Part shown: one piece after another, positions 1 to 7,889 of the stretch | Position numbering within the stretch: position 1 is the first letter of the stretch | Layout of the letters: each line of letters opens with the position of its first letter | Position numbers and translations under genes: made by a program | Notes under the pieces: generated by a model | What the model was told of the DNA's origin: nothing | The model's database searches: none | The model's input: the letters and a program-made list of their open reading frames with translations, nothing else | NCBI RefSeq assembly: GCF_022429645.1 | Contig: NZ_CP092480.1 | Coordinates: 248,001 to 312,000, forward strand | Reading direction: 5' to 3' | Length of the DNA: 64,000 nucleotides | DNA from: Lutibacter sp. A80 | GTDB lineage: Bacteria > Bacteroidota > Bacteroidia > Flavobacteriales > Flavobacteriaceae

Positions 1-1
1 T

Positions 2-1051
2 GGAGTTTTTGAAAAAGGTATAGGAAAGCAATTACTGTTAGAAGAGCTATCTAATTTAACAGTAGTTAAAGCTATTGATACTGTGCGTGTAGATAATAAA
101 GGTCACTTCAGTTTTAAAGGTGCTTCATTTGGAGAAATAAAAGAAGCTAGATTGTCTATTTTAGGAACAAAGTATAAAGAAGATTTTATTATAGAAGATA
201 CTGTAGTAAATATTAACATTTGGCAAGATTCAATAACAAAATCTAATAAACCATATAAGTTTGAAGTTGAAAGAAGTAAGGAAGATGCTGTATATGCAAA
301 ACTTAAGCTTAATTATAAAGCACGAAGATCTGTTTGGGGTAGAGCAACTAATAGATTGTATGTTGCAAATAAAGAACAAAAAGTTAGTGATGAAGAAATG
401 GAAAACACCCAGGCAAAATTAGATGCGGATTTTGTTGAAGAAATTATAGATACTTTATCTAATTATTCTGATACTTATGGCGCTTATTTTTATATAAAAA
501 ATTATATGTTAAGATATGATCCATTTCCGAAGGTTGAAGAAGCATTTAATAATTTAACTGAAAGGATTAAAGATTCAAAAGAAGCAGCGGTATATAAAGC
601 GGAAGTAGAAGAAATTAAAAGGTCTTTTGTTGGTGGAACTCCTGAAGATTTTTCAATTACATCTTTAGACGGATCAGAAATTAGTTTGTACCAATATAGA
701 GGTAAGGTATTGCTAGTAGATTGTTGGGCAACTTGGTGTGGACCTTGTATTGAAGCAATGCCACATATTGGAGAAATACACAAGAAATACAGTCCATTAG
801 GTTTAGAAATTTTAGGAATATCGTATGATAAAGATGAAAATAGATGGCGTGATTTTTTAAAGAAAAACGAGTATATAACCTGGGATCAGGCTTCTTCTTT
901 AAAAGAGTGGAGATGTCCTTCTGCTAAAATATTCTCTGTAACTATGATTCCTGCAACCATTTTAATTGATAAAAATGGTGTAATTGTTGGGCGAAATCTT
1001 AAAGGAGAAGCGCTGGAAGCAAAAATTAAAGAATTACTTTCTGTATCCTAA
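2..1051 (+). CDS. TlpA-family thioredoxin, 5'-truncated by window edge
   Basis: The frame is open from base 2 with no stop, so the gene begins before the window; the GTG at 83 is only an internal valine. The visible part has the end of a DUF4369-like beta domain (about the first 70 residues), a helical linker, and a C-terminal thioredoxin-like domain with the active site WATWCGPC and the cis-proline loop MIPATILID. Proteins of this family are periplasmic or lipid-anchored thiol-disulfide oxidoreductases in Bacteroidota; the signal peptide lies outside the window. It is the same family as the array at 19.6-30.6 kb but is separated from it by unrelated genes. A hairpin terminator follows 144 bp downstream. 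Family assignment is secure; substrate unknown. Confidence 0.9.
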   Translation, partial: GVFEKGIGKQLLLEELSNLTVVKAIDTVRVDNKGHFSFKGASFGEIKEARLSILGTKYKEDFIIEDTVVNINIWQDSITKSNKPYKFEVERSKEDAVYAKLKLNYKARRSVWGRATNRLYVANKEQKVSDEEMENTQAKLDADFVEEIIDTLSNYSDTYGAYFYIKNYMLRYDPFPKVEEAFNNLTERIKDSKEAAVYKAEVEEIKRSFVGGTPEDFSITSLDGSEISLYQYRGKVLLVDCWATWCGPCIEAMPHIGEIHKKYSPLGLEILGISYDKDENRWRDFLKKNEYITWDQASSLKEWRCPSAKIFSVTMIPATILIDKNGVIVGRNLKGEALEAKIKELLSVS

Positions 1052-1194
1052 TTTATAAAATCAATTTTTAGATATCTGTTGTAATAGTTTTACTTAAATA
1101 TCTAATAAAGAAATGCTTAAATAAAACAATTCTTTTACGGTACCTTGTTTTAATAAATTATAATTTGAATTAATAAAATAATGTAAAAGAATTA

Positions 1195-1221
1195 GGGCTA
1201 TTGTAAAATAGCCCTTTTTTT
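1195..1221 (+). terminator. Rho-independent terminator
   Basis: Perfect 8-bp stem GGGCTATT/AATAGCCC with a 4-nt loop followed by seven T. It lies 144 bp past the TlpA stop codon and probably ends that transcript. Confidence 0.8.
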
Positions 1222-1637
1222 ATGTTTAAAATTAAGTTACTTTAACAGGTTGTCTGTAAAATAGTAGTATTTCTTTTTAAAGGTTTTTGAGATATATTAT
1301 TTTATTAATAAACGTATCTTTAATTTAATTAGGTGGTGAAATAATTTTTTAGAGGATACATTTTTTAGGAGTATTTAAATTTAGGAAGGCATAAATTTTT
1401 AATAATTAAAAGAGTTAAGAGATTGTATTGAAGCCTAATTAAGGAGGGTTCTGAAAACAATATTATTAAGCTTGGAATTGATAAGTTGAAGGGTACATAA
1501 ATTATACAGAATATTTCATAAATATTATGCTTAAATTTGAACTGAATAGCTATTAAAAAAACAATTTCAAAATTGTTTAAATGTACTAAAATCTATTGCT
1601 AGTGCTAGTGTAAATAAATAAATTTATACCTTAAATT
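1222..1637. other. Non-coding stretch, no feature seen
   Basis: AT-rich spacer between the terminator and the SRPBCC gene. I see no open frame, tRNA, clear promoter pair or repeat in it. Confidence 0.5.
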
Positions 1638-2093
1638 ATGATAAATCAAACAAATACAATTACTATTAAATTGGAAATTCCTATAAAAGCAACGATTGAT
1701 TTTGTATGGAAATGTCTTATTGAAGACATTGGTATATGGTGGAGAAAAGATTTTTATAGCAGTTCTAAGACTAAAATTTTTAAAATAGAGCCTTTTGTAG
1801 GAGGAAGAATGTATGAGGATTATGGAAATAATAATGGATTGCTCTGGGGGAATATAATAGTATTAGATGCGCCTAATAATATTGAATTGAAAGGTCATTT
1901 AACCCCAAGTTTTGGTGGTCCTGCAATCAATTTTATAAAATTGTCTTTGGAAGAAAATGAGGGGATTACGATTTTAACATTAACTGATACAACTTTTGGA
2001 AACGTATCAGAGCAAACTAAAGAACAATTAACTTCGGGTTGGAAAATGCTTTATGAGGATACTTTTAAAAAATATGTAGAATCTAATAAATAA
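1638..2093 (+). CDS. SRPBCC (AHSA1-like) domain protein
   Basis: A 151-residue single-domain protein without signal peptide. The pattern of an N-terminal beta strand (KLEIPIKATIDFVWKCL), a GGRMYEDYG loop, a WGNI strand, and a long C-terminal helix ending in SGWKMLYEDTFKKY is that of SRPBCC/activator-of-Hsp90-ATPase-like proteins. These form a deep hydrophobic pocket and act in ligand binding or stress tolerance; the ligand cannot be read from sequence. It stands about 50 bp before the hydrolase gene on the same strand, but no functional link is evident. Confidence 0.8.
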   Translation: MINQTNTITIKLEIPIKATIDFVWKCLIEDIGIWWRKDFYSSSKTKIFKIEPFVGGRMYEDYGNNNGLLWGNIIVLDAPNNIELKGHLTPSFGGPAINFIKLSLEENEGITILTLTDTTFGNVSEQTKEQLTSGWKMLYEDTFKKYVESNK

Positions 2094-2145
2094 TATTTAT
2101 GGATAAGATTTTAACCTTCAAAGCGACTATACTTAAATTTAAATT

Positions 2146-3003
2146 ATGATGAATCAAAATATACGGTTAATCTTTCAAACCATTATTTTTCTTCTTTTTA
2201 CCGCAATACTTCAAGCTCAAACAAACAATTTAATTTATTTGTGGCCAGATAAAGTGCCTAATGAGCGTATGGAGAAACAGCTGCCTGTACAAACAGACAA
2301 TACAAGCGGAAATGTAACCAGAATTACTGATGTTACAAATCCTGCTTTAGTCGTTTTTAAACCCGAAAAATCAAATAATTCAGGCGTAGGGATACTTATT
2401 TGTCCTGGTGGTGGATATAACATATTAGCTATTGATAAAGAAGGTTACGAAATAGCAGAATGGCTTAATAAACTTGGTTATACCGCTTTTGTTTTGCAAT
2501 ACCGCGTGCCCAATAAACAGCTAGGTGCACTAAATGATATTCAAAGAGCGATTAGAGTTGTACGTAACAATGCAAAAAAATACAACTTAGATGCTGAAAA
2601 AATAGGTCTTATAGGTTTTTCAGCAGGAGGAAGCCTTTGTGCTAGAGCATCCACTCGATTTACAATAGATTCCTATCCTAAAACAGATGCTATAGATCAA
2701 TTATCTTGTAAGCCAAATTTTTCAATGCTTATATATCCCGCTTATTTAGATAAAGGAAAAGATAGAAGTATTACACCAGAATTAGTGTTGAGTAACAACA
2801 TACCACCTTTTTTTATTTTCGGAACAGCAGATGATCCATATGGGAATAGTTCTCTTGTATTTACACAGGCGTTAAGAGATAATGGTACTCCTATTGAATT
2901 ACACCTGTTACCAAAAGGAGGACATGGGTATGGTATACGACCAGGTAATATTGCAGCTGAAACATGGCCTAATTTAGCTAAGAAATGGTTGTTAGAAAGG
3001 TAA
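2146..3003 (+). CDS. Secreted alpha/beta hydrolase (esterase-like)
   Basis: A 285-residue protein with a signal peptide ending near AQA (residues 23-25). The alpha/beta-hydrolase fold is shown by the CPGGGY oxyanion-hole segment (about 86-91), the nucleophile elbow GFSAGG with Ser159, an acidic residue in TADDPYG (about 227-229) and the catalytic His in GGHGYG near residue 260. This arrangement is typical of periplasmic acetyl-xylan-esterase/lipase-like enzymes that Bacteroidota use for deacetylating glycans. No polysaccharide-utilisation genes adjoin it, so the substrate stays open. Confidence 0.85.
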   Translation: MMNQNIRLIFQTIIFLLFTAILQAQTNNLIYLWPDKVPNERMEKQLPVQTDNTSGNVTRITDVTNPALVVFKPEKSNNSGVGILICPGGGYNILAIDKEGYEIAEWLNKLGYTAFVLQYRVPNKQLGALNDIQRAIRVVRNNAKKYNLDAEKIGLIGFSAGGSLCARASTRFTIDSYPKTDAIDQLSCKPNFSMLIYPAYLDKGKDRSITPELVLSNNIPPFFIFGTADDPYGNSSLVFTQALRDNGTPIELHLLPKGGHGYGIRPGNIAAETWPNLAKKWLLER

Positions 3004-3195
3004 GTTTTAACAAGGAACTTGGTTTTTATTAGAATATTAAAATAGTATCAGCCAATAAAAAAAGAGTAGGATTTATAAGGTATTAGGCTTATTATTACAT
3101 AAATTAGATAAGGAAGTAGTTTTGATTATTTGATAAATTGCTTTTTAACAAAAGAATTCTAATAATTTATTAGTATAAAATTTAATAAATAAAAT

Positions 3196-3501
3196 ATGGT
3201 TGGAGTAGCACTTCTTTTTATTGTTCTCGGAATTTTAATAAAATACGGAAAGATGTATTTTTTAATTGCGGGTTACAATACAATGTCTAAAGAAGAAAAA
3301 GAAAAATATGATATTGAGGGAATTGCCACTGTTTTTTGGAAGGCCATGTTTGGTATGGCTATTATAATAATTGTAGGATATTTAGTTTCTATAGTTACTG
3401 AAAATACAAGCATTCAAAATTATGCTTTTTATGCTTCTTTAATTATTGGAATTCCTTATTTATTAATCAAATCGAACTCCGATAGCTATAAAATTAAATA
3501 A
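3196..3501 (+). CDS. DUF3784-like small membrane protein
   Basis: 101 residues with three hydrophobic segments (about 3-25, 50-68, 75-92). The first helix is followed by the characteristic G-Y-N-T-M-S-K-E-E-K stretch and a conserved YDIEG motif, which I recognise as the DUF3784 family. Function is unknown. Its stop codon is one base from the start of the SdpI-family gene, so the two are almost certainly co-translated; DUF3784 and SdpI proteins are often neighbours. Confidence 0.8.
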   Translation: MVGVALLFIVLGILIKYGKMYFLIAGYNTMSKEEKEKYDIEGIATVFWKAMFGMAIIIIVGYLVSIVTENTSIQNYAFYASLIIGIPYLLIKSNSDSYKIK

Positions 3502-3502
3502 T

Positions 3503-3856
3503 ATGTTTTTTGATAATCCATTGTTTTTAATTCCGTTTGGTAGCGGACTAATTTTTTGTGTTATTGGAGCAATTATGTATAGGTTTCCACCCAAAAAAAT
3601 AAATAGTTTGTACGGGTATAGAACAGCCAGCTCAATGAAAAATAAAGAGCGATGGAAATTTGCTCAAATATATTCAGCAAAACAACTGATAACATTAGGC
3701 CTTATACTTTCGTTATGTGGATTGGTTGGTTTAATTTACAAGCCAACTGAAGAAATTTCTACATTTTTAGGCTTGGGTTTAATGATTTTAATGGTTGTTT
3801 TATTAGTGATTAAAGTTGAGAATAAATTAAAAGAAAAGTTTAAAAATAAGGCATAA
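3503..3856 (+). CDS. SdpI-family membrane protein
   Basis: 117 residues with an N-terminal helix, a cytoplasmic loop PPKKINSLYGYRTASSM and NKERWKFAQ, then two further hydrophobic helices. The N-x-x-Y-G-Y-R-T and W-x-F-A-Q signatures define the SdpI family, named after the Bacillus immunity protein against the SdpC toxin. In Bacteroidota the role is not established, so immunity is only a family-level hint. Second gene of a two-gene unit with the DUF3784 protein. Confidence 0.85.
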   Translation: MFFDNPLFLIPFGSGLIFCVIGAIMYRFPPKKINSLYGYRTASSMKNKERWKFAQIYSAKQLITLGLILSLCGLVGLIYKPTEEISTFLGLGLMILMVVLLVIKVENKLKEKFKNKA

Positions 3857-3975
3857 AATTATAACAGGAGGAAAGAAGGTGCAGATTTTTTTTTACAAAC
3901 AATACCTAAAACCGCAACCATTCAATTTAAAAAGTGCGAACTTATATTTAATACCTTGTTTTTAAAAGCAACTAG

Positions 3976-4932
3976 TTAATCTTGTCTAATAAATTCTAAT
4001 TTATAATTAGTTGTAGTAAGTTCCATTAAGGCTTTATAAATATATTCGCATACTTGTTTTTCTCCCGATACATTTATTAAATCAGCAGTATCTTCAGGTG
4101 TATGGTATTGTGGGTGGCCTCCAGTATGTATTCCTAAAACAGAGATGTCTTTTGCGTAAAAAGACACATGGTCTGAACCACCAACAGAACCCGCATGTAC
4201 AATTGGTGTTAAGTCTAAAGCATCTCCTAAGTTTTGCATAAAACTTACCCCGTTAGGAAATGTTCCAGCACCGCCCATATACACATGTTTTTCAGCATTT
4301 AGCCTTCCTACCATATCCATATTAATCATTAATTTTATTTGAGAGATAGGCACTAATGGATTTTCTACAAAAAACTTACTACCTAATAAACCTTGTTCTT
4401 CAGACCCAAAAGCAATAAAAATAATACTGCGTTTTAATTCTTTTTTGTTTGAAGCTATTTTTTCAGCGATTTCTAAAAGCGCTGCAGTACCACTGGCATT
4501 GTCATCAGCACCATAATGAATTGTATGTACTTTATTAGATTTAGATGAAGGTCCTCCCATTCCTAAATGATCGTAATGCGCTCCTAAAACAATAAATTCT
4601 TTTTTAAGAATTGGGTCATTACCTTCTATATAGCCAACTACATTACAAGTATTAGCAAGTTTTTTTTCTTTTTCACCTTTTTTAACACGTAATTTAGCTT
4701 TAAACTTTTGTTTATAATTATTGTTGAAAGGGATAATTCCTTGTGCTTTAAAATCTTTTTTCAGGTATCTAACAACCCTTCTGTTTTCTTTTCCACCAGG
4801 ATATCTTCCAGCATTTTTTTCTGAAGCTAAAAATAGGATATGATTGTTTATTTCAGTTTCTGTTATTTCAGATTGTGAAAATCCACTAAAATATAATAAA
4901 TTAAAAAGGAAAATAAGCAGTACGTTTTTCAT
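3976..4932 (-). CDS. M28-family zinc metallopeptidase, exported
   Basis: 318 residues with a signal peptide (cleavage near GFSQ, residue 20). The M28 aminopeptidase fold is clear: GAHYDHLG (zinc-binding His119), GADDNASG (bridging Asp143), SEEQGLLGS (catalytic and metal-binding Glu pair near 177-178), NMDMVGR (Asp near 204) and a terminal His in QYHTPEDT. All expected ligands are present, so the enzyme should be active as a co-catalytic di-zinc exopeptidase in the periplasm or outside the cell. It is transcribed alone and convergently to the SdpI-family gene. Confidence 0.93.
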   Translation of the reverse strand: MKNVLLIFLFNLLYFSGFSQSEITETEINNHILFLASEKNAGRYPGGKENRRVVRYLKKDFKAQGIIPFNNNYKQKFKAKLRVKKGEKEKKLANTCNVVGYIEGNDPILKKEFIVLGAHYDHLGMGGPSSKSNKVHTIHYGADDNASGTAALLEIAEKIASNKKELKRSIIFIAFGSEEQGLLGSKFFVENPLVPISQIKLMINMDMVGRLNAEKHVYMGGAGTFPNGVSFMQNLGDALDLTPIVHAGSVGGSDHVSFYAKDISVLGIHTGGHPQYHTPEDTADLINVSGEKQVCEYIYKALMELTTTNYKLEFIRQD

Positions 4933-5084
4933 AATATTGATGCTAATATAGTTTTATAAGAATGTGTTATTTTAAAACTGGACGCTTGTTAGTTGTTTAA
5001 TTTGTTCATTTTTTAAAATGAATAAAGACAAAGTTACATTGTTTTTTTGAGTTATGGTTTTGCACTTAAAATAATTGTGTTGTT

Positions 5085-5780
5085 TTATATAAAACCTAAT
5101 AATTTTAAAATAATAGGTGTAAAAATAGCTGTAAATAATCCATTTAAAATTAGTCCCATGCTAGAATAGGCACCAAATCGCTGACTTACCGCCATGGCTT
5201 CCGCTGTACCTAATCCATGGCTTGCTGTTCCCATAGAAAGACTTTTAGATATTGGATTTTTCACTTTAAAGAGTTGTAATATTCTAAAGCCAGTTATAGA
5301 TCCGAAGATTCCAACTATAACAACCATAGAAGCCGTAAGAGAAGGGATACCTCCTATGGCACTAGAAATGTCTATGGCTAGGGGAGTGGTTACAGATTTT
5401 GGAGCTATAGAGATAATTACATCATTTGAGGCGCCCAACCATTTAGCAAAAAGCACCCCAGAAACAATTCCAACAATAGAGCCTACCAATTGAGAAATGA
5501 AAATAGGCATCATTTGTTTTTTAATTTTACTTAATTGAAGGTATAGAGGCACTCCTAATGCTACAATAGAAGGTTTTAAAAAAAACGCAATATATTTTCC
5601 GGCATCTTGATACGTTTCATAAGAAGTCCCTGTTAGTTTTAAAATAGCTATTACCGCAATAATTGTTATTAATATAGGGTTTAAGAGTACCGAATTTGTT
5701 TTATTTTGAAGGTATTTTATGAACCAATAAAGAGCTACTGTTATGGTTAATAGTATATAAGGTTCTGAAATTAGTTTCAT
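5085..5780 (-). CDS. lrgB: LrgB-family membrane protein
   Basis: 231 residues with seven or so transmembrane helices. The conserved core is APKSVTTPLAIDIS and MGTASHGLGTAEAM, diagnostic of LrgB/CidB/YohK proteins. LrgA and LrgB pairs were described as holin-like modulators of murein hydrolase export in Staphylococcus and, in other bacteria and plastids, as transport systems for small carboxylates such as pyruvate or glycolate. The start codon overlaps the stop codon of lrgA by one base (TAATG), implying translational coupling. Confidence 0.92.
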   Translation of the reverse strand: MKLISEPYILLTITVALYWFIKYLQNKTNSVLLNPILITIIAVIAILKLTGTSYETYQDAGKYIAFFLKPSIVALGVPLYLQLSKIKKQMMPIFISQLVGSIVGIVSGVLFAKWLGASNDVIISIAPKSVTTPLAIDISSAIGGIPSLTASMVVIVGIFGSITGFRILQLFKVKNPISKSLSMGTASHGLGTAEAMAVSQRFGAYSSMGLILNGLFTAIFTPIILKLLGFI

Positions 5781-6142
5781 TACTTATCTTTTGTTTGCTT
5801 ATTAGATTTTACTTTTCGTAATACTTGATGTGTAAAACTAGTGCTTAATAATACTAAAACGGTACTACCTAAAATAGAAACAACTATTGGTATTAATTCT
5901 TTAGAAATTAAATCTAGATAACACATTATGGCTACTCCTGGCGGAATAAAAAAGAATACCATATTATCTAAAAGAAAATCAGCAATTCCTTGTATCCATT
6001 TAAGATTTACAATTTTAAAATGAAGACCTGCAGTTAATAAAAGCATGCCTATAATACTTGAAGGTATTTTAATACCCGTAAAATAGACTATAATTTCACC
6101 TAGAGTAAGGCAAATAAGTATAATTAATAATTGTCTAATCAT
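5780..6142 (-). CDS. lrgA: CidA/LrgA-family membrane protein
   Basis: 120 residues with four hydrophobic helices; the motif TGIKIPSSIIGMLLL and the later FFIPPGVAIM are the family hallmarks. It is the holin-like small subunit partnered with LrgB and is the first gene of the two-gene minus-strand operon. A -7-like box and a perfect palindrome lie just upstream. The family is certain; whether this pair controls autolysis or transports carboxylates is not decidable here. Confidence 0.92.
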   Translation of the reverse strand: MIRQLLIILICLTLGEIIVYFTGIKIPSSIIGMLLLTAGLHFKIVNLKWIQGIADFLLDNMVFFFIPPGVAIMCYLDLISKELIPIVVSILGSTVLVLLSTSFTHQVLRKVKSNKQTKDK

Positions 6143-6161
6143 AATTGTTATTTTTTGACTA

Positions 6162-6185
6162 CAAAAGTACTATTCTATAAGAATA
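6162..6185 (-). promoter_or_regulatory. lrgAB promoter box with overlapping palindrome
   Basis: On the minus strand TACTTTTG (6162-6169) fits the Bacteroidota -7 consensus TAnnTTTG 20 bp upstream of the lrgA start codon. Directly upstream is a perfect palindrome with arms TATTCT/AGAATA around a 3-bp centre (6171-6185). It falls where the -33/-7 spacer should be, so it could be an operator. No clear -33 box is visible. Confidence 0.4.
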
Positions 6186-6237
6186 TACTATTAGTAATTT
6201 TTGATTAAACATTAAATTTTTTAAACTATTTTTAAAA

Positions 6238-6272
6238 TATTAATTCCTTAAAATTTAGTAGCTATTATAATT
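6238..6272 (+). repeat. 35-bp direct repeat, copy 1
   Basis: Identical over 35 bp to 10868-10902 (begins TATTAATTCCTTAAAATT). The two copies bracket the three-gene surface cluster in the same orientation. Both lie in non-coding DNA. Confidence 0.85.
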
Positions 6273-6482
6273 TATAAAACTCTATTTTTAATTTATAAAC
6301 CTTTTAAGCGTTATAATTTATTATGAAATTTTAATTTTCTTGTCAACTTTTGTTTCTACTTGTAATACTTGTTTTTACATTGAATTGTTTGAAATTTAAT
6401 ATTTATAAAATTTATAGTTAAAAAATTCATTTATTGGTATTTTATTGGTGTTTTATTGTATTTTGAATGTAAAAGTAAGTCA

Positions 6483-6517
6483 TTTGTTAGGTGAATTGAA
6501 ATTAAATTTTATATTTG
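6483..6517 (+). promoter_or_regulatory. Bacteroidota-type promoter for the 6612-10649 cluster
   Basis: TTTG at 6483-6486 and TATATTTG at 6510-6517 are separated by 23 bp, matching the -33 TTTG and -7 TAnnTTTG consensus of Bacteroidota. Transcription would begin roughly 85 bp before the first gene. Confidence 0.55.
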
Positions 6518-6611
6518 CAATAACTAACTAAAAGTCTTCTTATCGTCTCCATAAAATCGTTTAACAATGTTTTAAATTAGATATTAAGTTTTCTTTTTTA
6601 AACTATTTTAA

Positions 6612-7130
6612 ATGAAACAAAAATTACTTTTCACGAATCTCTTACTTTTATTTTTTATTCAAATTTTACAAGCTCAAAACAGTTCCAGTACCTATTTAGT
6701 GCGCGCTACCACTGGAGTCGCGGGATCTTCAGAAAATGTTGCCATAAACAACCAGAATTATGTTGTGCAACAAAGTTTTGGCCAAGCTGGTGCAATAGGC
6801 ACGTTTAGTACTGAAAACTATACGATACGCCAAGGCTTTATTCAACCGGATGTATTGGCGAAAATTAGAGATACAAGCATTCCATTAAATTTAGAAGCTA
6901 TTGTTTATCCAAACCCTTTTATAGAAAGTGTTACCATTTCCTTTTCAGAACAAATAACTGACAAAGTAGATGTTGCTGTTTTTGATATATTGGGACGCTT
7001 GGTATTTTCAAAAAACTATACTGCCGATCAAAACTTACAAGTTCAGTTTAATAACCTTTCGGTAGCCGATTACATTTTAAAAGTTACAGCCAACAACAAA
7101 CAATTTGTAAAAAAAATACTTAAAAAGTAA
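6612..7130 (+). CDS. Small secreted protein with T9SS type A sorting domain
   Basis: 172 residues. A signal peptide ends near LQAQ (residue 22). A short Ser/Asn/Gln-rich segment with NYVVQQSFGQAG and YTIRQGFIQP follows. The C-terminal 80 residues, from VYPNPF through DILGRLV to VKKILKK, are a textbook type A sorting domain that directs cargo through the type IX secretion system and is removed at the surface. The remaining mature part is short (about 70 residues), so this may be a structural or anchoring partner rather than an enzyme. It is first in a cluster with a beta-barrel and a giant repeat protein. Confidence 0.88.
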   Translation: MKQKLLFTNLLLLFFIQILQAQNSSSTYLVRATTGVAGSSENVAINNQNYVVQQSFGQAGAIGTFSTENYTIRQGFIQPDVLAKIRDTSIPLNLEAIVYPNPFIESVTISFSEQITDKVDVAVFDILGRLVFSKNYTADQNLQVQFNNLSVADYILKVTANNKQFVKKILKK

Positions 7131-7149
7131 GAGCAATTATTGCTCATTT
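7131..7149 (+). terminator. Weak hairpin after the T9SS cargo gene
   Basis: GAGCAAT/ATTGCTC around a single base (realistically a 5-bp stem and 5-nt loop), then ATTTTAC, immediately after the stop codon. It could attenuate rather than stop transcription into the beta-barrel gene 60 bp on. Confidence 0.35.
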
Positions 7150-7209
7150 TACTTATTAGATATTCTATTTTTAAAAATAAATTACAATCACTAACTAAAT
7201 TAATTATTC

Positions 7210-7857
7210 ATGAGGAAAATTACTTTAATGCTACTACTTTGCGTAGTAACTACAATTTCTATTGCACAACAATTATATGTTGAAGGAGGAAAATCATCAA
7301 CTTCATTCGATTATAAAAATTCACAAGGTATTAGCCTTGAAAACTTACAAGCAACTACTAAAAATTATATGGCGGTAGGTTATAGTAGACAACTATTTAC
7401 AAAAAACTTGCATTTAAATGTAGGATTGGATTATGCAAGTTATGGAGCTATTGGAAGCGATATTGCTTTAGGAAACTATATGGAATGGAATGTGAACTAT
7501 GCTGGCTTAAACCTTGGTTTAGATTATAACTTATTTCATATTAAAAAAGCAAGTGTATACCTAAAAGGAGGTATGTCTGCAGGATTTTTTGTTCAGGGGA
7601 CTCAAACATTTAACACTAGTGTAATTGATTTAAAAAACAACGATGACTTTGATACCACTTTAATTTCAATGAATGCAGGAATAGGATTTTTACACCCAAT
7701 TTCAGAAAATCTTTCTTTTTATGTACAGTATCTGTATGGAAAAAGCATAGATATGGCTTCAGACGATGCAGAACTAAAAATTACAAGTAATAAGGTTGGA
7801 TTTGGATTGTTAATTAACATTTCAAAAAAAATAAGTAACAGCCAAAAAGAAAATTAA
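7210..7857 (+). CDS. Outer-membrane beta-barrel protein
   Basis: 215 residues with a signal peptide (cleavage after SIAQ, about residue 19). The mature part alternates amphipathic strands (YMAVGYSRQLF, LHLNVGLDYASYG, WNVNYAGLNLGLDYNLF, ASVYLKGGMSAGFFVQG, FYVQYLYG, VGFGLLINI), consistent with an eight-stranded OMP_b-brl/PorT-like barrel. Function not known. Located 79 bp after the T9SS cargo and 32 bp before the repeat protein, it may serve as the outer-membrane partner of one of them. Confidence 0.75.
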   Translation: MRKITLMLLLCVVTTISIAQQLYVEGGKSSTSFDYKNSQGISLENLQATTKNYMAVGYSRQLFTKNLHLNVGLDYASYGAIGSDIALGNYMEWNVNYAGLNLGLDYNLFHIKKASVYLKGGMSAGFFVQGTQTFNTSVIDLKNNDDFDTTLISMNAGIGFLHPISENLSFYVQYLYGKSIDMASDDAELKITSNKVGFGLLINISKKISNSQKEN

Positions 7858-7889
7858 AAATATCAAACTAATATTTAATACATCAATTT

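Larger units (their letters stand above)
6143..6611. other. Long AT-rich intergenic region
   Basis: 469 bp between the divergent lrgA and T9SS-cargo genes. It contains the lrgAB promoter and palindrome, one copy of a 35-bp direct repeat, and a promoter for the rightward cluster. No coding frame is seen. Confidence 0.6.
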
